Shown here piece by piece: positions 36,048-44,000 of a DNA stretch of 64,000 bases; the first letter of the stretch is position 1; every line of letters starts with the position of its first letter. Origin of the DNA: Paenibacillus sp. FSL R5-0517 (lineage in GTDB: Bacteria; Bacillota; Bacilli; Paenibacillales; Paenibacillaceae); NCBI RefSeq assembly GCF_037974355.1, contig NZ_CP150235.1, forward strand, positions 6,634,001 through 6,698,000. The letters run 5' to 3'. A program made the position numbers and the translations under genes. The notes under the pieces are model-generated. The model made no database searches. It had not been told where the DNA came from and saw only the letters and a program-made list of their open reading frames with translations.

Positions 36048-37391
36048 TCATTCCTCCTTCTGACTGGACACAGTCGAATCCAAACCCATCGCGAGCAGCA
36101 TCGTTCTGAACTTGGCAGCAGTCTCTGCCAGCTCAGCTTCTGCCGTAGAACCTGCTACAATGCCCGCTCCAGCGAACAATTTCACAGCTGTGCCTTCCAC
36201 TTCAGCACATCGGATTGTTACGGCCCACTCGCCGTCGCCCTCACTGTCGCACCAGCCCACCATTCCCGTAAATAATCCCCGGTCGAACGGCTCCTGTTGC
36301 TTAATAGCTGTCCGTGCAGCCTGTACAGGTGTTCCACAGATGGCGGGTGTGGGATGAAGAGCCAAAGCGAGCTCCAGTGACGTTGTGGCCGCGTCTGCCA
36401 GCTCCCCGTGTATTTCGGTAGATAAATGCCACATCGTGCGCGTCTGAATCAGCGAAGGTTCTGCTGGAACGGATAGTTGTCGGCATAATGGACGTAGCGC
36501 CTCCGCAACTGCTTCAATGACTACGGCATGCTCATGACGATCTTTGGCTGAGGCCAGCAGTGCCTCTGCACGGCGGCGATCTTCCGCTGGATCTTCACTC
36601 CGGGGTGCAGAGCCTGCCAGTGGATTGGCGCGTACATTTATTCCTTTGCGGGTAACCAACAGTTCCGGGCTTGCCCCGATGAAGGTGCGACTTGTTTTAT
36701 TTTCAATTTTTCCATCTAGTTTAAATCGTTGTTTATTCGTTGTTATAGTACTTACAGACTGAGTTTGGCCCCTCATGGGTACTGCAAATGTATATCCATG
36801 TGTGTTGTCCCTGAACAGATTACGCAGCAATTGATAGGTGTCCACGAGGGTCTGCGAAGTCACCTCAAGTGTACGGGATAACACGACCTTGTGGAGATCA
36901 CGCTGGTTCAGGTCAACCAATACGTTGTCTACACTTTGCTCATACACCTCCCCCACAGGAACCTCAACAACTTCACAGCCTACGGCTGCTGGCAGCTTTT
37001 GAATTAATGCACGTGATTCCGGGGGTAACGATTCAGCCCACTGCACCGTCTCAGGTACATATAACTCAGCAGCAGCATCCAGCGGATCAAATGGAATGGC
37101 GCCCACCACCATCGGGTTCGATTGACCAGCTTGTTTGGCCTTGTCCATAAGCTGTTGAATACCGTCTATGAAAAGATGTATCTCTTCCTTATATTTATGT
37201 TCCATAACTACAGCAGAATTGCTGAGATCTGATTGAATTGCGTGCTCCGTATGCAGCGGAGACCAACGAACCCGTTCTCCTTGCGCGAGCAAGGTATGTT
37301 GCGGTGAAGACCAGAAAAAGGACGTCCCTTCTCGATATTGCTCCAGAAGGTGTATGGCGGAAGTTACAGTGACCGTACCCGCTTTTGACAT
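36048..37391 (-). CDS. dhbC: Isochorismate synthase DhbC
   Basis: Converts chorismate to isochorismate, first step towards 2,3-dihydroxybenzoate. The 447 residues hold the chorismate-binding fold: KVVLSRTLEV, GASPELLVTRKG, NPLAGSAPRSEDPAEDRRRAEALLASAKDRHEH, HPTPAICGTPVQAA, FDRGLFTGMVGW and GAGIVAGSTAEAELAETAAKF. These are typical of the EntC/DhbC group. AAGGAGATGATGAATC precedes the ATG. It lies in the order A-C-E-B-F as in Bacillus subtilis. Confidence 0.95.
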   Translation of the reverse strand: MSKAGTVTVTSAIHLLEQYREGTSFFWSSPQHTLLAQGERVRWSPLHTEHAIQSDLSNSAVVMEHKYKEEIHLFIDGIQQLMDKAKQAGQSNPMVVGAIPFDPLDAAAELYVPETVQWAESLPPESRALIQKLPAAVGCEVVEVPVGEVYEQSVDNVLVDLNQRDLHKVVLSRTLEVTSQTLVDTYQLLRNLFRDNTHGYTFAVPMRGQTQSVSTITTNKQRFKLDGKIENKTSRTFIGASPELLVTRKGINVRANPLAGSAPRSEDPAEDRRRAEALLASAKDRHEHAVVIEAVAEALRPLCRQLSVPAEPSLIQTRTMWHLSTEIHGELADAATTSLELALALHPTPAICGTPVQAARTAIKQQEPFDRGLFTGMVGWCDSEGDGEWAVTIRCAEVEGTAVKLFAGAGIVAGSTAEAELAETAAKFRTMLLAMGLDSTVSSQKEE

Positions 37392-37417
37392 GATTCATCA
37401 TCTCCTTATCTCTTGAT

Positions 37418-38203
37418 TCAGGCACCAAGTGTGGCGCCTCCATCCACACACAGATCATGCATCGTTATATGTCTGGCTTGATCCGATACCAGATAGACCA
37501 CCGCATCCGCGATATCCTCGGGCAATGCCATCCTGTTCAGCGGTATGCCCAGACGGAAGGTTTGCGGTGAGCCTGCAATAACCGCCTCAGCGCCATGTTC
37601 ATCTTGCCACATGGCTCGCTGCATTGGCGTATCCGTTGAACCTGGAGAGACAATATTGCAGCGAATATGCTGATCCGCGTATTCCAGAGCCAGACATTTG
37701 GTGAAGATGGTCGAAGCGGCTTTGGAAGCAGCGTAGGCAGACATATACATTCGCGGAACACCAGCAGCATTCGAACCCACGGTAACCACCGCACCCGTCC
37801 TGCGTTCAGCCATATTTCTTACTACTGCACGCGACATGTAAAATACACCGTGTGTATTTACGTCAAACGTCCTCATCCATTCCTCATCTGTCAGCTCACT
37901 AACTGCCCCTGTGTACAGCACACCCGCAGCATTCACCAGAATGCCAATGGGGCCAACCGTCTCTTCGATCTGTTGAACAGTATCCTCAACGGCTTGACGA
38001 TCCGATATATCAGCAACATGGGCTGTTGCCTGATGGCCATGACTGCGTAGATCGGTGACAAGCTGATTAAGCGAATTATCCTGTCGATCCACCAGTGCAA
38101 CGATCGCGCCATTCTGTGCAAGCAACCTCGCCACTGCTTCACCAATCCCTTGCGCAGCACCAGTGACCACGGCCACTGTTCCATCGATTCCTGTGTAGCT
38201 CAC
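37418..38203 (-). CDS. dhbA: 2,3-Dihydro-2,3-dihydroxybenzoate dehydrogenase DhbA
   Basis: NAD-dependent SDR that oxidises 2,3-dihydro-DHB to 2,3-dihydroxybenzoate. Nucleotide-binding TGAAQGIGEAVA, NAAGV, and catalytic YAASKAA with the preceding Ser in GSNAAGVPRMYM are present. GTG at 38203 follows GGGAGGT by 6 bases and gives 261 residues, exactly the Bacillus DhbA length, so it is preferred to ATG 38218. The end HITMHDLCVDGGATLGA closely matches DhbA. Confidence 0.95.
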   Translation of the reverse strand: MSYTGIDGTVAVVTGAAQGIGEAVARLLAQNGAIVALVDRQDNSLNQLVTDLRSHGHQATAHVADISDRQAVEDTVQQIEETVGPIGILVNAAGVLYTGAVSELTDEEWMRTFDVNTHGVFYMSRAVVRNMAERRTGAVVTVGSNAAGVPRMYMSAYAASKAASTIFTKCLALEYADQHIRCNIVSPGSTDTPMQRAMWQDEHGAEAVIAGSPQTFRLGIPLNRMALPEDIADAVVYLVSDQARHITMHDLCVDGGATLGA

Positions 38204-38267
38204 TCGTATACCTCCCATACTGCCTATAGCTGTGTTCTCCCCTAGAAAACTTCCTCATTCCAACCTT

Positions 38268-39128
38268 CTATGACTCCGGACTACAGGCAAAACGCATCGT
38301 ACGACTAATCAAAAATGGCAATACCGAGACATGATTCTCTTCTTCGAACTCGGTGTAGGCGATATCCAGCCCCGGCTGCTTTAATGCCGATAAACGTTCC
38401 GTTAGTGTCGATGCCTTGTCATTGTTACGAGCCGGGTGGGTCTTCTCCTGTTCTCCCATACCAATCCACACCCTGACGTTCACCGGATGCTGTTCCAGCC
38501 TTGCGACAAATTCCTGTTCCTCAGCCTGCATAACCTTCTGATTCCAGTGCAGCGAGGGACTGCCTGCAATGTAATATCGAAAAGCCTCTGGCTTCGTGAA
38601 CAACGTATGGATCACGAATAACCCACCGAGCGAATGACCAAATATAGCCTGTCTATCTCGATCAATCCGAAATTGCTGCTCCATATCCGGTTTCAGTTCT
38701 TCTTCAATAAAACGCAAGAATTCATCGGCACCTCCTTGTTCCGGAAGAGGTGTACCATCAGACTTTGTGGAATATTCCGTCGTAGCCTTTGGAGTAAAGT
38801 CATAGTATCGGTGAGGGGAAAAGGGGCCCGTGATCGGGTACCCGATGCCCACAACAATTGCTGGGACTGCTCCTGTCTTCTCCGGTCTGCGTCCCTGCAC
38901 ACGAACGGCTTCCACCATGGTGCCGAATACTGAATTGGCATCCAGCAGATAAATCACCGGGTAACCGGACGGAGGCGGAGGTTCGGCAGGCTTGAATACC
39001 ATAATCTGATAGTCATGATGGCCTGAACGTGATTTCATGGTCCATTGTTCGGCGTTCGGGATGTGAACGGTACTGCGTGCGATGTGCTCCAGGGAGCCAG
39101 GAACAGTTGGGTTGGGCTGAAACGTCAT
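38268..39128 (-). CDS. besA: Siderophore esterase BesA-like (bacillibactin trilactone hydrolase)
   Basis: Alpha/beta-hydrolase of the putative esterase (Fes/IroE/BesA) family, 286 residues. It hydrolyses the ferric trilactone after uptake to release iron. Family signs: YPVIYLLDANSVFGTMVEA, the nucleophile GHSLGGLF, SPSLHW and the C-terminal catalytic His in EENHVSVLP. No signal peptide, so cytoplasmic. It is the first gene after the Fur-box promoter and 64 bases upstream of dhbA; in B. subtilis besA is not in the dhb operon. Confidence 0.88.
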   Translation of the reverse strand: MTFQPNPTVPGSLEHIARSTVHIPNAEQWTMKSRSGHHDYQIMVFKPAEPPPPSGYPVIYLLDANSVFGTMVEAVRVQGRRPEKTGAVPAIVVGIGYPITGPFSPHRYYDFTPKATTEYSTKSDGTPLPEQGGADEFLRFIEEELKPDMEQQFRIDRDRQAIFGHSLGGLFVIHTLFTKPEAFRYYIAGSPSLHWNQKVMQAEEQEFVARLEQHPVNVRVWIGMGEQEKTHPARNNDKASTLTERLSALKQPGLDIAYTEFEEENHVSVLPFLISRTMRFACSPES

Positions 39129-39185
39129 TACGGATGGGTCCTCCTCGTTGTTCTGCTTATATAAGTTGAATACTGAACTACACTC

Positions 39186-39213
39186 TATATATGAGATTGA
39201 TTCTCATTACCAA
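39186..39213 (-). promoter_or_regulatory. Promoter of the besA-dhb operon
   Basis: On the minus strand TTGGTA (39213-39208) and TATATA (39191-39186) are spaced by 16 bases. The Fur box fills the spacer, which would block RNA polymerase when iron is plentiful. Confidence 0.6.
39192..39206. promoter_or_regulatory. Fur box upstream of besA-dhb operon
   Basis: TGAGATTGATTCTCA agrees with the Bacillus 7-1-7 Fur consensus TGATAATNATTATCA at 11 of 14 positions. It sits between the -35 and -10 of the operon promoter. Confidence 0.75.
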
Positions 39214-39321
39214 TTATAAAAGAGTGAATGCGGCTGTCCCATGGACGATATCCAGAAATCATTTTGATTATCTCCATATTTCCATATTTATGTCATATCA
39301 TGTTCACGTTTCAATCGAAAA

Positions 39322-39386
39322 AACTCCCTCATGGTGTATCCGAAACACTGGACTAACATCCGGTTTCCGGCACTCCAAAGGGAGTT
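39322..39386 (-). terminator. Terminator after the siderophore-binding lipoprotein gene
   Basis: On the minus strand AACTCCCT (39386-39379) pairs with AGGGAGTT (39329-39322), followed by TTTTTC. The loop is long but contains further short pairings. It separates this unit from the besA promoter. Confidence 0.65.
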
Positions 39387-39398
39387 GTATTTCTCCAA

Positions 39399-40448
39399 TT
39401 ATTGCGTTAACGCTTTGAGTGTATCATCGATAACATGACCGTATGCGATTAATCCACCCCCCAGCCATGGAGCTGGCTCGACAGCGTACACATGCCCTGC
39501 TTTTACCGCAGGCATACTGTTCCATACGTTGGTTTCGGTCATTTCCTTCATACTCCCCGGGCCCTGTTCCACGGTGAAAATAAAATCGGCATCAATCTCT
39601 GGTAATATCTCAGTGGATACAATAGCACTGTTCTCCGACTCGACCAATGCAGGCTTACCAAGTCCCAGTTGTTCATATACGACGTAACCGCTGAAGTAGT
39701 TGCCACCCATCATGCTGATGCCACGCGGGGCAAAACGGATAATGGCTGCTTTTTTGCCTTCGGCTACTTTCGCCAGCTCAGCTTTGGCTGACTCAACCTT
39801 GGCATGGTAGGTTTCAATGGCTTTTTCGGCTTCAGCCGTTTTGCCCAGCAGATCACCAATGACCTGCAAAGACTTCTCTACATCACCCGAAGCATTCGTA
39901 AATACGTAGGTCGGTGCGATCTTGGAATAACTTTCGTATACCCCGTTCTCGGCATATTGGGCCGTATGTAAAATAATAAAGTCAGGTTTATACGACATCA
40001 ACGCTTCAGGTGAAGGTAACCCACTGGAGAAATCAAGTGTAGGCACATCACTGAGCTGATCCTGGAGATAGACGTGTCCTTTTGTACCACTTGCCCATTG
40101 GGCTACCGGCTTAACACCAAGGGTTAAAAGGGAATCTTCCAGATATGGCGCAAATACGCGTTCAGTCTTCGCTGGAACAATCACATCATGTCCCAGATCG
40201 TCTTTTACGGTGCGTTCACCAGCTGTTTCTTTCCCATGTTCTTCCTCTGCAACTGTCTCGGTTGAAGCCGGGTTTGAAGTTTCCGTTGTGGGCTGCTCCG
40301 CTTGGGCCGATCCTGTATTCTCGGATGCTGCGCCACAGGCGGACAACAGTCCTGTCATTAACATGAGTAGAATCAGGGCTGAGAGCCGGGCACTGCGGAA
40401 TTGGTTACCAACGGAACGTTGTCCGATGTTTTTGAAATAGTGAAACAT
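39399..40448 (-). CDS. Iron-siderophore ABC transporter substrate-binding lipoprotein
   Basis: Binds ferric siderophore outside the membrane. The N-terminus ends in LLSAC with lipidated Cys38, followed by a Ser/Thr/Glu-rich tether (about 39-78). The TroA/FepB-like domain follows: TVKDDLGHDVIVPAKTERVFAP, SPEALMSYKPDFIIL, SYSKIAPTYVF, VYEQLGLGKPALV, IDADFIFTVEQGP and WNSMPAVKAGHVYAVE. It resembles FeuA/YfiY/YclQ proteins. No permease or ATPase gene is adjacent, so it must work with a transporter encoded elsewhere. AAGGGGGA precedes the ATG and its own Fur box lies at 40464. Confidence 0.92.
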   Translation of the reverse strand: MFHYFKNIGQRSVGNQFRSARLSALILLMLMTGLLSACGAASENTGSAQAEQPTTETSNPASTETVAEEEHGKETAGERTVKDDLGHDVIVPAKTERVFAPYLEDSLLTLGVKPVAQWASGTKGHVYLQDQLSDVPTLDFSSGLPSPEALMSYKPDFIILHTAQYAENGVYESYSKIAPTYVFTNASGDVEKSLQVIGDLLGKTAEAEKAIETYHAKVESAKAELAKVAEGKKAAIIRFAPRGISMMGGNYFSGYVVYEQLGLGKPALVESENSAIVSTEILPEIDADFIFTVEQGPGSMKEMTETNVWNSMPAVKAGHVYAVEPAPWLGGGLIAYGHVIDDTLKALTQ

Positions 40449-40463
40449 GTGTGATATCCCCCT

Positions 40464-40478
40464 TGATAAACATTCTCA
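40464..40478. promoter_or_regulatory. Fur box upstream of the siderophore-binding protein gene
   Basis: TGATAAACATTCTCA matches the 7-1-7 consensus at 12 of 14 positions. It lies 16 bases before the lipoprotein start, in the 51-base gap after the regulator gene. Confidence 0.7.
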
Positions 40479-40499
40479 TTTAGATACAAGGATTATATG

Positions 40500-41714
40500 T
40501 CACGTCGCCCGGGAATCACCATGGACGTTATCCAGATATATGTTTGGACAATATCCCGTGAAGATCAATAGCGCTTCATCCAGCATGCGCAACACGCCTA
40601 CAGCCGAATAATCAAACCAGGGGTCGCCTGTGATCAGATGAACTTGATACTGACGAATGGCCTTAAGCTGGCGCCATGTAACCGAATGCTGCAAGCTGAG
40701 CCAGTATGCCCGTGAAGCTGCTTCGGGACACACCATAACGAGAATTCGATCGGGGTTCATGGCGGCGAGCTGCTCCAACGTTAACGGATCATTGGCACTA
40801 AGATCAGAGAATGTATCCAGTTGCAGCGCTCCATACAATACTTCTTCAATACCGGGATTGCTATAGAGGTACAGACTTTGCCCGTATACCCGCACAACGA
40901 TCACTTTCTCCCTGCCCACTTCCCGCTGTACCGATTCACGCGCCTTTTCTGCTCGCTGGTTGTACATGTGTATCCATTGCTCCGCCTGTTCCTTCCGCTC
41001 CAGAAATAATCCAATCATTCGCAGCTGTGTCCGCCAATCCGAATGATGTTTGGGGACAAAACAGCAAGGCGCAATCTCGGCCAATTGGGACTGATCCTGT
41101 TCACTAATCTCGTCTGTACCTACAATGACATCAGGACGAATATGAACCAACCGTTCCACATTGGCCTCAAACCGCCAGCTCGTGTACGGGTCCGTCAATT
41201 TCAGGTGGGACTGAATCTCTGTACGATGTGCATTATAATAATACGCCGTCCACTTGGGGTCGATGGGTGCAGCGACGGGAATGACATTGAGTGCCAGAAG
41301 TTGCCCAATCACACTGGAAGAACAGGTGGCAATCCGTTTTCTGGCGTTTTTCGCATAATCCGAAGGAGATACGCCGACTTCCTTTTTAAATTTGCGGCTA
41401 AAATAGTATTCATCACTATATCCCACCCTCAGCGCAATATCGCGAAGCTTGTATCGGGATTCCTTCAGGTATCGCTTGGCGCGATTAATGCGCAGATCAG
41501 TAAGATACTCCATTGCACTTTGTCCATACGTTTTCTTGAACAGATCTACGAAATATTTCGGACTGATTCCCGCTTTCGAGGCAAGATCTGCAATTGATAG
41601 GTGCTGGTAGTAATGCTTGTCCATGTATGTTTTAACGTTGGCAAGATTCGTCTTGGGACTGCGGCCGGTAACAGGCTGGTGCGCAGCAATCTGCGAATCA
41701 TTTTCCAGTAACAT
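40500..41714 (-). CDS. AraC-type regulator fused to a siderophore-binding domain (Btr-like)
   Basis: 404 residues. An AraC double helix-turn-helix fills about 25-125 (LSIADLASKAGISPKYFVDLFKKTYGQ and LRDIALRVGYSDEYYFSRKFKKEVGVSPSDY). It is followed by a TroA/FeuA-like binding domain from about 130 to the end (VERLVHIRPDVIVGTDEISEQDQ, YGALQLDTFSDLSANDPLTLEQLAAMNPDRILVMV). Bacillus Btr (YbbB) has the same two parts behind a longer N-terminal domain, missing here. It likely senses ferric siderophore directly and activates the neighbouring binding-protein gene. GGAG precedes the ATG, and a perfect Fur box lies upstream. Confidence 0.88.
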   Translation of the reverse strand: MLLENDSQIAAHQPVTGRSPKTNLANVKTYMDKHYYQHLSIADLASKAGISPKYFVDLFKKTYGQSAMEYLTDLRINRAKRYLKESRYKLRDIALRVGYSDEYYFSRKFKKEVGVSPSDYAKNARKRIATCSSSVIGQLLALNVIPVAAPIDPKWTAYYYNAHRTEIQSHLKLTDPYTSWRFEANVERLVHIRPDVIVGTDEISEQDQSQLAEIAPCCFVPKHHSDWRTQLRMIGLFLERKEQAEQWIHMYNQRAEKARESVQREVGREKVIVVRVYGQSLYLYSNPGIEEVLYGALQLDTFSDLSANDPLTLEQLAAMNPDRILVMVCPEAASRAYWLSLQHSVTWRQLKAIRQYQVHLITGDPWFDYSAVGVLRMLDEALLIFTGYCPNIYLDNVHGDSRAT

Positions 41715-41793
41715 GAGGCCACTCCTTTCGATCTGCTTGATTTTTAGCTAGAGAATGATAACATCAGGCAACTTAATAACCTCTAAACGAAAA

Positions 41794-41808
41794 TGATAAT
41801 CATTATCA
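41794..41808. promoter_or_regulatory. Perfect Fur box upstream of the Btr-like regulator
   Basis: TGATAATCATTATCA matches the 7-1-7 consensus at every position. A further partial copy (AATGATAACATC) lies about 40 bases closer to the gene. Confidence 0.9.
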
Positions 41809-41932
41809 ATAAAATAACATAACTATTTCCAGACCGTCAATCCAAATATGGTAACATGTACACATCTGACTCTACATAATTGTCCTCCTTCTACTTTCCA
41901 TGTTGCTTTCAGACTACCTCCATATAAAACAA
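41809..41932. other. Rest of the intergenic region, nothing recognised
   Basis: Between the Fur box and the terminator at 41933 I see no gene or clear site other than AT-rich sequence. Confidence 0.4.
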
Positions 41933-41970
41933 AAAAAGCCAACGACGTGAGTAACACGCGTTAGCTTTTT
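41933..41970 (-). terminator. Terminator after the Bax-inhibitor-like gene
   Basis: AAAAAGCCAACG pairs with CGTTAGCTTTTT with one mismatch, giving T-runs on both strands. It lies 50 bases after the stop at 42020. Confidence 0.7.
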
Positions 41971-42019
41971 GACTTTAAATTCAAACTCCGTTTACTTCTC
42001 GAACATGATTGAAGCAGGA

Positions 42020-42766
42020 CTAGTCCCGGCTACGCAATTTGCCAAGCAGACGGATGATCTCAATGTACAGCCATACCAGCGTTACCATCAATCCAAATGC
42101 ACCGTACCATTCCATATACTTGGGCGCACCACGCTCAGTGCCACCTTCGATGAAGTCAAAATCAAGGACCAGATTGAGAGCAGCCACAATAACAATAACG
42201 ACCGAAATACCGATGCCGATCAAGCTGTTGTCATGCAGATAAGGAATCGAAATACCGAAGAAACCAAGTACAAAGCTCAGCAGATACATGATCATGATAC
42301 CGCCGGTTGCAGCGACGACCCCAAGCTTAAAATTCTCTGTAGCTTTAATCAATTTCGTTTTGTAAGCCATCAGCAGCGCGATGAATACAGCCATCGTCAA
42401 CAGAGCGGCCTGCAAGGTAATTCCGTTATACAGGGATTCATAGGTTGCGGAGAGCGCCCCCAGGAACAGGCCTTCTGCCACGGCATAGACAGGTACGAGA
42501 TATGGTGCTGTTATCGGTTTGAACGAAATCACAAGTGCCAGAATGAAACCAACGATCAATCCGCCATACGCGAGCGGCATTACTTCTTGTCCGTTAAAGA
42601 ACATCATCCAGGTTGCAAACGCACTAGCCAACAGGATCACCAGCGTAATAAACGCTTTGTTCACCGTGCCGTTAATCGTCATATAATTCTGATACCGATC
42701 TTCTCCATATCCTCTGTTCTCAAACGTGCTGTCTTTAAGGGTAGGGTTACCGCTACGACCGATCAA
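42020..42766 (-). CDS. Bax inhibitor-1/YccA-family membrane protein
   Basis: Seven predicted spans (NKAFITLVILLASAFATWMMFF..., LAYGGLIVGFILALVISF, PVYAVAEGLFLGALSATYES..., and so on), ending in an Asp-rich region (ALNLVLDFDFIEGG). The AEGLFLGALSATYE loop is typical of the bacterial Bax1-I_like group. TTG at 42766 sits 6 bases after AGAGGTG and starts the usual (M)IGRSGNPTLKDSTF, so I use it (248 residues) rather than the upstream TTG at 42832, which has no SD. Role unknown; related BI-1 proteins are pH-dependent calcium leak channels. Confidence 0.88.
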   Translation of the reverse strand: MIGRSGNPTLKDSTFENRGYGEDRYQNYMTINGTVNKAFITLVILLASAFATWMMFFNGQEVMPLAYGGLIVGFILALVISFKPITAPYLVPVYAVAEGLFLGALSATYESLYNGITLQAALLTMAVFIALLMAYKTKLIKATENFKLGVVAATGGIMIMYLLSFVLGFFGISIPYLHDNSLIGIGISVVIVIVAALNLVLDFDFIEGGTERGAPKYMEWYGAFGLMVTLVWLYIEIIRLLGKLRSRD

Positions 42767-42916
42767 CACAATCACCTCTTCATATGTATTTGGTATATCT
42801 GTGATACTGGGTTTGGGCGTTCTACGTTTCAAATTCTATAAGCTATTCCCTTGAAAGAGCGGGATGGCACCACAAAGGATCGGATGCAACCCTTCGATTA
42901 CATCCTTACCTCGCGG

Positions 42917-42950
42917 TGCAACACTTAGGACATATGTCCTAGGTGTTGCA
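42917..42950. repeat. 34-bp near-perfect palindrome
   Basis: The half TGCAACACTTAGGACAT is followed by ATGTCCTAGGTGTTGCA. Only one base pair out of 17 is not Watson-Crick (T-G). It lies 23 bases after the GIY-YIG gene stop and has no T-run on either strand. A weaker hairpin precedes it at about 42882-42909. It may terminate transcription by structure, bind a dimeric protein, or belong to a repeat family. Confidence 0.6.
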
Positions 42951-42973
42951 TGTTAATTCAGATTTTATGCGTC

Positions 42974-43330
42974 TTATTTGTACAATACTTTGTCTACATT
43001 GTATTTCGCACGCATCGTGTTGATGATATACGTCTCGTAAATTTCACGATCTACCGGATCTTCAATCACGCACACTTCAATCTTTGTTACTTCCTCACGG
43101 TGGTTCTTGATTGGTGATACAGTATCTTCAAAATGCTTTTTGATACGTGGTCTTAATTTTCGTGCTTTCCCGACAAATAACAGCTCTCCAGCGGCATTGT
43201 AAAACATGAAAATCCCGCCTAGTTCCCGAGTTATCAGGTGAAAATCCGTAAATCCATAAATGTGGCTAAGCTGTGGATCAACCTGCTTCGTAATGGTTAC
43301 ATCCGGTGTTGGCACAGTAATATTAATCAA
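42974..43330 (-). CDS. GIY-YIG domain protein (UvrC-N-like)
   Basis: The core GGIFMFYNAAGELLFVGKARKLRPRIKKHF has the GIY-YIG pattern in the UvrC form (the second motif is FVG). It is followed by EEVTKIEVCVIEDPVDREIYETYIINTMRAKYN, with the conserved Glu of the catalytic site near YETYIIN. Small stand-alone proteins of this type are called nucleotide excision repair endonucleases in Bacillales. A GTG at 43372 opens the frame but has no SD; TTG 43330 lies 11 bases after GAGG and gives 118 residues. The start is uncertain. Confidence 0.75.
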   Translation of the reverse strand: MINITVPTPDVTITKQVDPQLSHIYGFTDFHLITRELGGIFMFYNAAGELLFVGKARKLRPRIKKHFEDTVSPIKNHREEVTKIEVCVIEDPVDREIYETYIINTMRAKYNVDKVLYK

Positions 43331-43457
43331 TAGGCTCACTTCCTCATTATCTATAGGTTTACATCCTATCACATATTATAAAGGGACACCATTTCAATCT
43401 ATATGAAGTACAATTCACGCAATTTTCGCTATTACGACAAATATTTCAAAAAAAAGG

Positions 43458-43486
43458 TTAACTTCCCTGATTCAAAGTGTTACTAT
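43458..43486 (+). promoter_or_regulatory. Sigma-A type promoter of the non-coding unit
   Basis: TTAACT (43458-43463), a 17-base spacer, and TACTAT (43481-43486). Transcription would start about 43492. No gene with an SD follows until 44001, but a terminator does at 43870. Confidence 0.5.
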
Positions 43487-43492
43487 AGGGGT

Positions 43493-43900
43493 ATGAGGAA
43501 GAAATTGGGCACTGAGACACATGTCTTTATATCTACCTCCGTCTATTGTACCCTATGATTGAAACTCTTTTTCATGCTGAATTCTGTTACGTGATCACGA
43601 CAAGAGTACAGTTAGCAAGAACCTTAGCTTATAGATTGTAGATTCATCATCTAATCGACCCTTGCAGCAAGCAAACGTAGAAAGACCTAGATTCTTGATT
43701 CACTGTAGATTTTAAGTATCACCTAGAAAGCCTGCAATTATAGTCGTACTGAGTTAATAGACACACGTAGAAGGTCAGATAGCTATCGATCCTAGAGAGA
43801 CTAGTCATGCAATGCAACTGTAGAATTATAGCAGCAGTACTATAGAAAATGGATCAAGTCTCACCACAGGCCCCGGCATATTGCTTGGGCTTTTTTGCGT
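43493..43900 (+). ncRNA. Candidate non-coding RNA or long leader with a TAG-rich array
   Basis: About 400 bases lie between a good promoter and an intrinsic terminator, with no credible coding frame. From 43613 to 43845 the triplet TAG occurs 17 times in about 230 bases, and four successive intervals are 18, 18, 17 and 17 bases (43688 to 43758). The decamer ACGTAGAAAG recurs with one change at 43675, 43721 and 43765. The two ends can pair (GGGC and TGAGAC near 43507-43517 with GTCTCA and GCCC near 43858-43873). It is not RNase P RNA, tmRNA, 6S or SRP RNA by the conserved motifs I know. It could instead be a long untranslated leader of ddlR. Confidence 0.35.
43870..43896 (+). terminator. Intrinsic terminator upstream of ddlR
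   Basis: GCCC-(CG)-GCA-TAT-TGC-(TT)-GGGC is followed directly by TTTTTT. It lies 105 bases before the ddlR start, so it closes the upstream non-coding unit or attenuates ddlR. Confidence 0.6.
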
Positions 43901-44000
43901 TTACGCGAATAACCGACCACCTCTCCAGGGAAACAGAGGTATCGTGGTTCTTTCTGTCGGGTTTATAATATGGCAAGATACCAGTAGAGGGAGTGATGGG

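Noticed and set aside
41969..42841. 290-codon plus-strand frame
   Set aside because: Antisense to the Bax-inhibitor-like gene and starts inside its terminator; product has no fold or SD.
43493..43560. 21-codon frame beginning ATGAGGAAG just after the promoter
   Set aside because: Would have to be leaderless; no SD and no sign of conservation can be judged here.
43493..43900. RNase P RNA, tmRNA, 6S or SRP RNA
   Set aside because: Length suits some of these, but the conserved motifs (for example GAGGAAAGUCC of RNase P or the tRNA-like ends of tmRNA) are missing.
43881..44000. Extended N-terminus of the MocR regulator (40 extra codons)
   Set aside because: It runs through the terminator T-run and lacks an SD; the GntR domain begins normally after ATG 44001.
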